A stretch of DNA of 57,256 bases from SHYQ01 sp041674525 (GTDB taxonomy: Bacteria > Chloroflexota > Dehalococcoidia > UBA2979). The stretch covers positions 1-57,256 of the forward strand of contig JBAYVN010000006.1 of the NCBI GenBank assembly GCA_041674525.1, in the 5' to 3' direction. The notes beneath the pieces were generated by a model. The model was not told where the DNA came from. It worked only from the letters and a program-made list of their open reading frames with translations, and made no database searches. Made by a program: the position numbers and the translations under genes. Within the stretch, counting starts at the first letter, position 1; each line of letters begins with the position of its first letter. Below, piece after piece: positions 50,410-57,256 of this stretch.

Positions 50410-51780
50410 GTGCGCGTCCTGTCCATCAGTCACCGCATGCCCGGCATCGAGATCGACAATCACTCCCTGTTCAACGCGCCGACGCTGTTCGACTACGACG
50501 CGATCGTGATCGATGCCGGGGGTGTCTTCGACAGCGTGCGGGCTGCGGCGCGCGGCGAGGGCGAGTTCCTGACGCACGCCGACGTGCCGGTGGTGAACGG
50601 CGCTCCCATCGACGGGGCCGCGAGCCTCGCGGCGCTCCTGCAGCGGCGGCGGGACGAGGTGCAACGCGCACTGGAGCGCGGCGCGACGGTGGTGGTGTAT
50701 GCCTGCGCGCCGTCGCATTTCGCGGGCGTGGCGGGATTCACGGGCGTGGACACGTACTTCTATCTCCCCGCGCCGGACGGCATGGCGTGGGACGCGGCGA
50801 CGATCACCGGCGGAGAGGGCGAGCGTGCGGTAGTGGTCGATCACGATCACCCGTTCGTGCGCGTCTTCGAGACCTTCGAACGCAACCTGCTGTACCGCGC
50901 GTACTTCAACGAGCGCGCGCCGGGGTTCGCGCGTTACGCGAAGGTGTTCCTCCGCTCACCCGGTGGCGCACCGGTGGGCGTGGAGTTCCCCGTGCTCGCG
51001 GGCCGCGTGATCTTCATGCCGGCGCTCAGCCATACCGCCGACGACTTCGCCTCGAACGAGGGCGCGGCGACGGCCGCGGCCGCCGACGAGCTGCTGGGCA
51101 TCGCGAGCGGGACCACCCCCTACTGGGCGCGGGACATCGATGTTCCCGGCCTCGCGGAGCGCGAGGCCGCCGTGGAGCGGGCGCAGGCGGCGCGGGACGC
51201 CGCACAGGCGGAGCTCGACGCCGCCACGACCGCCGCGGCCGCGCGCGCTTCGATCCGCGGCGTCTTGTGGGCCAGCGGCAACGCCTCGCTGCTGTCCGCC
51301 GCGCTCGCGTGCGCGGAGGCGATCGGCTTCGAGTGCGGCCACACGCCCGAGGGCGACCCGGTGCTCCTGGACGGCGACGCGCAGGTGCACGTGGTGGCGG
51401 CGGCGTCCGCCGAGGCCGTCGGGATGTCGGCGCACTACCGGCTGCGCCAGCACGTGGACCGCGTGATCGCGGAGCGTGCGTTCGCCCCGCGCGGGCTGGT
51501 GATCGCGAACGGCCAGTGCCTTGCCAGTCCCGCCGAGCGGCAGCGCGAGATCGAGGATTCGCTGCGCGTGGCGGCGGAAGCCACCCGGTACGCGGTGCTG
51601 CCGGCCCGGGCGCTGTTCGCCGCCGCGATCGCGGCGCTGCAGGCCGCGTCGCCGGAGACCCTGGCAGCCGTGCGGCAGCGCATCTGCGGCACGGACGGCA
51701 TCGTGGCGCTGGATGACCTGGTCACAGCGCACGAGCCGGGCGCCGACAGCGGCGAGGGGGCGTCGCCTGATCCCGCCTAG
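50410..51780 (+). CDS. conserved protein with a nuclease-like C-terminal domain (degenerate)
   Basis: This 456-residue protein belongs to no family I can name. The N-terminal part (1-230) starts MRVLSISHRMPGIEIDNHS and reads as an alternating alpha/beta domain. A charged Ala-rich coiled coil (~250-280) follows. The C-terminal domain (~282-430: RGVLWASGNASLLSAALACA, IGFECGHTPEGDPVLL, AQVHVVAAASA, then RGLVIANGQ) follows the order of PD-(D/E)XK-like domains, where EVK would be expected at VVAAA. The catalytic residues are therefore missing. GAGGAGG precedes the GTG. Its last bases share CTAG with fabV, and its end carries a tandem repeat. Function unknown. Confidence 0.75.
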   Translation: MRVLSISHRMPGIEIDNHSLFNAPTLFDYDAIVIDAGGVFDSVRAAARGEGEFLTHADVPVVNGAPIDGAASLAALLQRRRDEVQRALERGATVVVYACAPSHFAGVAGFTGVDTYFYLPAPDGMAWDAATITGGEGERAVVVDHDHPFVRVFETFERNLLYRAYFNERAPGFARYAKVFLRSPGGAPVGVEFPVLAGRVIFMPALSHTADDFASNEGAATAAAADELLGIASGTTPYWARDIDVPGLAEREAAVERAQAARDAAQAELDAATTAAAARASIRGVLWASGNASLLSAALACAEAIGFECGHTPEGDPVLLDGDAQVHVVAAASAEAVGMSAHYRLRQHVDRVIAERAFAPRGLVIANGQCLASPAERQREIEDSLRVAAEATRYAVLPARALFAAAIAALQAASPETLAAVRQRICGTDGIVALDDLVTAHEPGADSGEGASPDPA

Positions 51781-51814
51781 CGCGACTCCGCTGGGCGCGA
51801 TCCCACCTGGTCGA
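51769..51814. repeat. three degenerate 15-bp tandem repeats at a convergent stop
   Basis: Copies GATCCCGCCTAGCGC (51769), GACTCCGCTGGGCGC (51784) and GATCCCACCTGGTCG (51799) each match the first at 10 of 15 bases; a partial copy GACTCCGG follows at 51815. The first holds the CTAG that ends both the plus-strand gene and fabV. As in the repeat at 20079, TAG becomes TGG in later copies. Confidence 0.5.
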
Positions 51815-52997
51815 GACTCCGGTTGACCTCGGTTGGGGCGCCGTAGTCGACCCCCGGGACGTCAAAGCCGAAGAGACGGTGGAACGCGAGGCGATAGCCG
51901 CCGTAGTCGGACAGTGCGCGGAAGTTCTCCGTCGACAGTTGCTCCCAGATCGCTGCGACCTCGGACTGCACGTCCGGCGCCATCTCCCGGTCGTCGAGGC
52001 GGATGCGGCCGTGGGCGTCCGTCGCAGGCGTCACGCCGGGAGCCGCGTAGTCGCGGAAGAGGCGCACGATCTGCTCGATCGCCTCCTCGTGCGTGCCGCG
52101 CTCCTTCATCAGCTTCATCAGCACGCTGAGGTACAACGGCACGGCCGGGATCGCGGCCGAGGCCTGCGTCACCACGGCCTTGTTCACGCTCACCCACGCA
52201 CCGCCGCCCACCGCGCCGCCCAGCACGCGATCGAGGGTGTGACCGGTCTCCTCCAGATGCTCCTTGGCGTGACCAATCGTCCCGTCCCGGTAGATCGCCG
52301 CGGTGAGCTCGGGCCCGATGTACGAGTAGGCGATGGTCCGCGCGCCGGGGGCAAGGAGCTGCTCGTGGAGCAGGAGCTCGATCCAGTCGGACCAGTCCTC
52401 GCCGCCCATCACCCGAACGGTATTCTCGATCTCGTCCCGGGTGGCGGCATCGATCGAGGCGCTCGTGACCGCCTCGCCGCGGAGGTCGAAGGCCTTGCCC
52501 GTGTAGCGCCGGCCGATGGGCTTGAGCGTGCTGTTCCAGATCTCGCCGGTGTGCGTATCCCGACGCCGCGGCGCGGCCAGCGAATAGATCACGAGGTCCA
52601 CGGGCCCCAGCCGGCGGAGCGCGTCCACCGTCTGCTGCTTCACCTCGGCCGAGAACGCGTCGCCGTTGATCGTCTCGAAGGTGCGGCCCTCGGCGCGCGC
52701 GAGCCGGTGTGCCTCGGCGAGGTTGTACCAGCCTGCCGTGGCGGTCTTCGTCTCCTCGGGCGCCTTCTCCAGGCACACGCCGAGCGTCCGCGCGCCGTAT
52801 CCGAAGCACGCGACCAGCGCGCTGGCGAGCCCGTAGCCGGTGGATGAGCCGATCACCAGCACGGTGCCGATGTGCGCGGTGATGCCCGCGCGCCGGACCA
52901 CCTCCACCTGTTCCCGGATGTTTGCGGCGCACCCCTCGGGGTGGGATGTGAGCGAGATGAATCCCCGGATCCGCGGCTCGACCACCTGCAGCGACAT
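51777..52997 (-). CDS. fabV: trans-2-enoyl-CoA/enoyl-ACP reductase FabV
   Basis: This 406-residue NAD(P)H-dependent enoyl reductase of the FabV/TER type catalyses the last step of fatty acid chain elongation and is commonly triclosan-resistant. Visible features are RGFISLTSHPEGC at the N-terminus, the cofactor loop GSSTGYGLASALVACFG (50-66), and the FabV-specific catalytic pair Y236-x8-K245 in YRDGTIGHAK. Length equals the family norm. The ATG at 52997 has GGGAG five bases upstream; the frame above it is not homologous. The last residues are encoded in a tandem repeat, so the C-terminus (VGSRPAESR) may be freshly altered. Confidence 0.96.
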   Translation of the reverse strand: MSLQVVEPRIRGFISLTSHPEGCAANIREQVEVVRRAGITAHIGTVLVIGSSTGYGLASALVACFGYGARTLGVCLEKAPEETKTATAGWYNLAEAHRLARAEGRTFETINGDAFSAEVKQQTVDALRRLGPVDLVIYSLAAPRRRDTHTGEIWNSTLKPIGRRYTGKAFDLRGEAVTSASIDAATRDEIENTVRVMGGEDWSDWIELLLHEQLLAPGARTIAYSYIGPELTAAIYRDGTIGHAKEHLEETGHTLDRVLGGAVGGGAWVSVNKAVVTQASAAIPAVPLYLSVLMKLMKERGTHEEAIEQIVRLFRDYAAPGVTPATDAHGRIRLDDREMAPDVQSEVAAIWEQLSTENFRALSDYGGYRLAFHRLFGFDVPGVDYGAPTEVNRSLDQVGSRPAESR

Positions 52998-53079
52998 GCA
53001 TGCTCCCGAACTGACCACCGTTGCCCCGCTGCACTCTAGCGCACGCCGCCAGAGGCGTCGCGAGGTACCCGCCCCGTCA

Positions 53080-53104
53080 GCGTGCCGTCGAGGTAGCGGC
53101 ACGC
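53080..53104 (-). terminator. perfect 8-bp hairpin after lepA
   Basis: GCGTGCCG and CGGCACGC flank a 9-base loop. On the minus strand the hairpin begins 3 bases after the lepA stop codon, and it lies in the gap before fabV. There is no U tract, so termination efficiency is uncertain. Confidence 0.5.
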
Positions 53105-53107
53105 CGG

Positions 53108-54928
<1,821 letters not shown>

Positions 54929-54994
54929 GCAACCATCCTAGCCGGTAGGGAGGATACGCGTGGGCGGGGCCGTCCGGTCCGCACCCGACAAGAC

Positions 54995-55020
54995 GATGCC
55001 CCGCCTTGCGGCGGGGCATC
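54995..55020 (-). terminator. 11-bp perfect hairpin between oppF-like gene and lepA
   Basis: GATGCCCCGCC and GGCGGGGCATC pair fully around a 4-base loop (TTGC on the plus strand). On the minus strand a weakly U-rich stretch (GUCUUGUC) follows. It lies 43 bases after the stop of the upstream ABC ATPase gene, the expected place for its terminator. Confidence 0.75.
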
Positions 55021-55063
55021 GATGAGGTGCTTCCGGACGGGCGGTACCCGTCGTGGCGCCGGG

Positions 55064-56077
55064 CTAGACGCGGTGGCAGGCCACCCAGTGATCGGGGATG
55101 TGCTCGCGCCACTCCGGCACGCGCTCGCGGCACTCATCGACGGCGATCGGGCAGCGCGTGTTGAAGACGCAGCCCGGAGGCGGCCGGAGGGGCGAGGGCA
55201 CGTCGCCGGTGAGGATGATCCGCTCGCGCTTGCGCTCCACCTCGGGGTCCGTGATCGGCACGGCCGACATCAGGGCCTTGGTGTACGGGTGCAGCGGGTT
55301 CTCGTAGAGCTCGTTGGACTCGGCGAGCTCCATCATCTTGCCCAGGTACATGACGGCGACGCGGTCCGAAATGTGCCGGACCACGGCGAGGTCGTGTGCG
55401 ATGAACAGGTACGTCAGGCCGAACTCACCCTGCAGATCGTCCAGCAGGTTGATCACCTGCGCCTGGATCGACACGTCCAGCGCAGACACCGGCTCGTCAC
55501 ACACGATGAAGTCCGGCTCGACGGCGAGCGCCCGGCCGATGCCGATGCGCTGGCGCTGCCCGCCGGAGAACTCGTGCGGGAAGCGGCGGGAGAAGGCCGG
55601 GTTCAGGCCCACGGCCTGCATGATGTACTGGACGCGATCGGCGCGCTCCGACCCCTTGTACAGGCCGTGGATGGCGAGCGGCTCACCGATGATCTGCTGC
55701 ACGCTCATCCGGGGGTTCAGGCTGGAGAAGGGGTCCTGGAAGATCATCTGCATCCGCCGCCGGAAGCGGCGGAGCTCCGTGCCACCCAGCGTGGTCAGCT
55801 CGGTGCCCGCAAAGTTCACGGTGCCGGAGGTCGGTCGGTGCAGCTGGAGCACGGCCCGTCCGGTGGTGGACTTGCCGCACCCGGACTCGCCCACCAGGCC
55901 CAGCGTCTCGCCGCCCTTGACGTCGAAGCTCAGGCCATCCACGGCGCGGACATCGGCGATCTTATGCTGAATCAGCAGGCCGGCGGTGACGGGGAAGTAC
56001 TTGACCAGGTCCCTGACCGAGACCAGGACTTCACCCTCGCGGACACGGCGCTTTTCGTCGACGGCAGTTGTCGTCAT
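55064..56077 (-). CDS. oligopeptide/dipeptide ABC transporter ATP-binding protein (OppF/DppF-like)
   Basis: This 337-residue ABC ATPase energises peptide import at the inner face of the membrane. Walker A is GESGCGKST (63-71), then QDPFSSLNPRMSV, the signature FSGGQRQRIGIGRAL and Walker B IVCDEPVSALD. The C-terminal oligopeptide-transporter extension has YTKALMSAVP, GCVFNTRCPIA and cysteines before HWVACHRV. The ATG at 56077 lies 15 bases after the stop of its OppD-like partner. No permease or substrate-binding protein gene is present downstream. Confidence 0.95.
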   Translation of the reverse strand: MTTTAVDEKRRVREGEVLVSVRDLVKYFPVTAGLLIQHKIADVRAVDGLSFDVKGGETLGLVGESGCGKSTTGRAVLQLHRPTSGTVNFAGTELTTLGGTELRRFRRRMQMIFQDPFSSLNPRMSVQQIIGEPLAIHGLYKGSERADRVQYIMQAVGLNPAFSRRFPHEFSGGQRQRIGIGRALAVEPDFIVCDEPVSALDVSIQAQVINLLDDLQGEFGLTYLFIAHDLAVVRHISDRVAVMYLGKMMELAESNELYENPLHPYTKALMSAVPITDPEVERKRERIILTGDVPSPLRPPPGCVFNTRCPIAVDECRERVPEWREHIPDHWVACHRV

Positions 56078-56092
56078 GATGCTCCCCTCGCC

Positions 56093-57109
56093 TTAGCGCG
56101 CGGCCGCGATGCTGGCGGTCTCTCGGGTTCGGGCGTCGGTCTGCGGGTTGCGCCAGCAGCGAGCGCTGTGCGCGGTCACCTTCACCTCGAGCTCCGGGTG
56201 CTCCTTGTCGCACTTCTCGATCGCCCACTCGCAGCGCGGCCGGAACGGGCAGCCCGGGATCTGCTGGATGAGCAGCGGGGGCTGACCCTCAATCGTGGCC
56301 AGGCGCACTTTCTCGGTGGCGTCCAGCCGAGGCACGGACGCCATCAGCCCGACGGTGTACGGGTGTGCCGGCCGCTTGAAGATGTCCGTGGCGGAGCCGC
56401 TCTCCACGATCTCCCCGGCGTACATCACGTTCACGCGGTCCGCGTACCGTGCGACGATGCCGAGGTTGTGGGTGATGACCAGGACGGCGGTGTTGAACTC
56501 CTTGGAGAGCCGGGCCATGATCTCCAGGATCTGCGCCTGGATGGTCACGTCCAGTGCCGTCGTCGGCTCATCAGCGATGAGCAGCTTCGGGTTGCAGGCG
56601 AGCGCCATGGCGATCATGACGCGCTGGCGCATGCCGCCGGAGAACTGGTGCGGGTAGTCCTTCAGGCGCTGACCGCCCTCCGGGATGCCGACCATCCCCA
56701 GGAGCTCGATGGCGCGTGCGGTCGCTTCCTCGTCACCGAGGCCGAGGTGCAGGAGGATGGCCTCCTTGATCTGCTGCCCGATGCTGAGCACCGGGTTCAG
56801 CGAGGTCATCGGCTCCTGGAAGATCATGGCGATGCGGTTGCCGCGGATGGCGCGCATCTCGGCGTCGGAGACCTTCATCAGGTCCCGGCCCTCGAACATG
56901 ATCTCGCCATCGACGATGCGTCCCGGCGGGTTCGGAATGAGCCGCAGGATGGACATCGCCGTGACGGACTTGCCGCATCCGGACTCTCCCACCAGGGCGA
57001 GCGTCTCGCCCTCGTCGAGGTCCCAGGTCACGCCGTCAACAGCGCGAACTACGCCCTCGTCCGTGAAGAAGTACGTGCGGAGGTTCTTGACTTCGAGCAG
57101 CTTCGCCAT
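56093..57109 (-). CDS. oligopeptide/dipeptide ABC transporter ATP-binding protein (OppD/DppD-like)
   Basis: This 338-residue ABC ATPase pairs with the OppF-like gene that follows. Walker A GESGCGKSV is at 41-49. Then come FQEPMTSLNPVLSIG, the signature FSGGMRQRVMIAMAL, Walker B LIADEPTTALDVT and the C-terminal CPFRPRCEWAIEKC region seen in peptide transporter ATPases. The ATG at 57109 (MAKLLEVKN) has GAGGGGG upstream; ATG 57127 is an alternative. The next gene upstream is a tRNA, so this pair is separated from any permease genes. Confidence 0.95.
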   Translation of the reverse strand: MAKLLEVKNLRTYFFTDEGVVRAVDGVTWDLDEGETLALVGESGCGKSVTAMSILRLIPNPPGRIVDGEIMFEGRDLMKVSDAEMRAIRGNRIAMIFQEPMTSLNPVLSIGQQIKEAILLHLGLGDEEATARAIELLGMVGIPEGGQRLKDYPHQFSGGMRQRVMIAMALACNPKLLIADEPTTALDVTIQAQILEIMARLSKEFNTAVLVITHNLGIVARYADRVNVMYAGEIVESGSATDIFKRPAHPYTVGLMASVPRLDATEKVRLATIEGQPPLLIQQIPGCPFRPRCEWAIEKCDKEHPELEVKVTAHSARCWRNPQTDARTRETASIAAAR

Positions 57110-57155
57110 GGATCCCCCTCGCGTCATCGGACGCGTCCCATCGCTGTTTCACCCA

Positions 57156-57173
57156 CCACCGGCGAGCCGGTGG
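57156..57173 (-). terminator. 7-bp hairpin directly after the tRNA
   Basis: CCACCGG and CCGGTGG pair around a 4-base loop, starting one base after the tRNA CCA end on the minus strand. It could terminate or help process the tRNA transcript. No U run follows. Confidence 0.4.
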
Positions 57174-57174
57174 C

Positions 57175-57256
57175 TGGTGGGGAAGAGGAGACTCGAACTC
57201 CTACGCCTTGCGGCACGTGATCCTAAGTCACGCTCGTCTGCCAGTTCCGACACTTC
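57175..57256 (-). tRNA. tRNA-Leu(UAG), first 3 nt beyond the window
   Basis: On the minus strand the visible part begins GAAGTGTCGG (the 5' GGG is missing) and ends CTTCCCCACCA, so the acceptor stem and an encoded CCA are clear. The anticodon stem is CGTGA/TCACG with loop CTTAGGA, giving anticodon UAG (Leu, CUN codons). A long variable arm with a GCC-GCAA-GGC stem confirms a class II tRNA. The T arm is AGGAG-TTCGAGT-CTCCT. Confidence 0.95.

Noticed and set aside
57156..57173. Attachment site at the tRNA 3' end
   Set aside because: No integrase and no second copy of the tRNA 3' end occur in the window; the hairpin is more simply a termination or processing structure.

Overview
The window is a compact, very GC-rich (roughly 70%) bacterial chromosome segment. 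It has few gaps (none above 300 bases) and many genes that overlap by 4 nt. Several features point to the Chloroflexota, possibly a Dehalococcoidia-like lineage. One is the adjacent pair of giant membrane proteins of the Chlor_Arch_YYY (DUF2298) and TIGR03663 families, which are known mainly from Chloroflexi and archaea. Another is a large, Alu-domain-containing bacterial SRP RNA. A third is an RND pump with no membrane-fusion partner beside it. The lineage is inference. No phage, insertion sequence or CRISPR array was seen.

Layout. 1-5000: a truncated MFS transporter and an RND pump (minus), then a TauE/SafE permease (plus). 5100-8400: three genes of a 2-oxoacid dehydrogenase complex (E1 alpha, E1 beta, E2; no E3). 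8500-11980: a probable copper-handling operon made of a small His-rich membrane protein, an exported YtkA/CopC-like protein and a CopC-CopD-cytochrome c fusion. 12000-21000: housekeeping and accessory enzymes, namely a medium-chain reductase, a degenerate kinase-fold protein, an ion permease, a LOG-family hydrolase, a trans-aconitate-type methyltransferase, a class V aminotransferase, an acyl-CoA synthetase alpha-like protein and a pterin-binding TIM barrel. 21000-27100: mutL and mutS flank a secreted subtilase. 27300-29700: an orphan NuoE/NuoF pair with an unusual one-cluster ferredoxin tail.

29800-42100 (minus) is a long, tightly packed block: rnc, smc, ftsY, DUF2298, TIGR03663, a YbhN-like flippase and an FAD oxidoreductase. 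It combines RNA processing, chromosome organisation and protein targeting with what looks like a lipid-linked glycosylation module. 42200-48060: CCA-adding enzyme, two small proteins, GNAT, an exonuclease-DinG fusion and a membrane protein. 48050-50300: ispE, rsmA and the SRP RNA. 50400-57256: a conserved protein with a nuclease-like C-terminus, fabV, lepA, two oligopeptide ABC ATPases and a tRNA-Leu cut by the window edge.

The most unusual pattern is that four genes end in short degenerate tandem repeats (14-17 bp period) that straddle the stop codon. Also notable are two genes (mutS and the subtilase) whose conserved N-termini extend upstream of any ATG/GTG/TTG, three convergent gene pairs sharing one CTAG as both stop codons, and the CopC-CopD-cytochrome c fusion.
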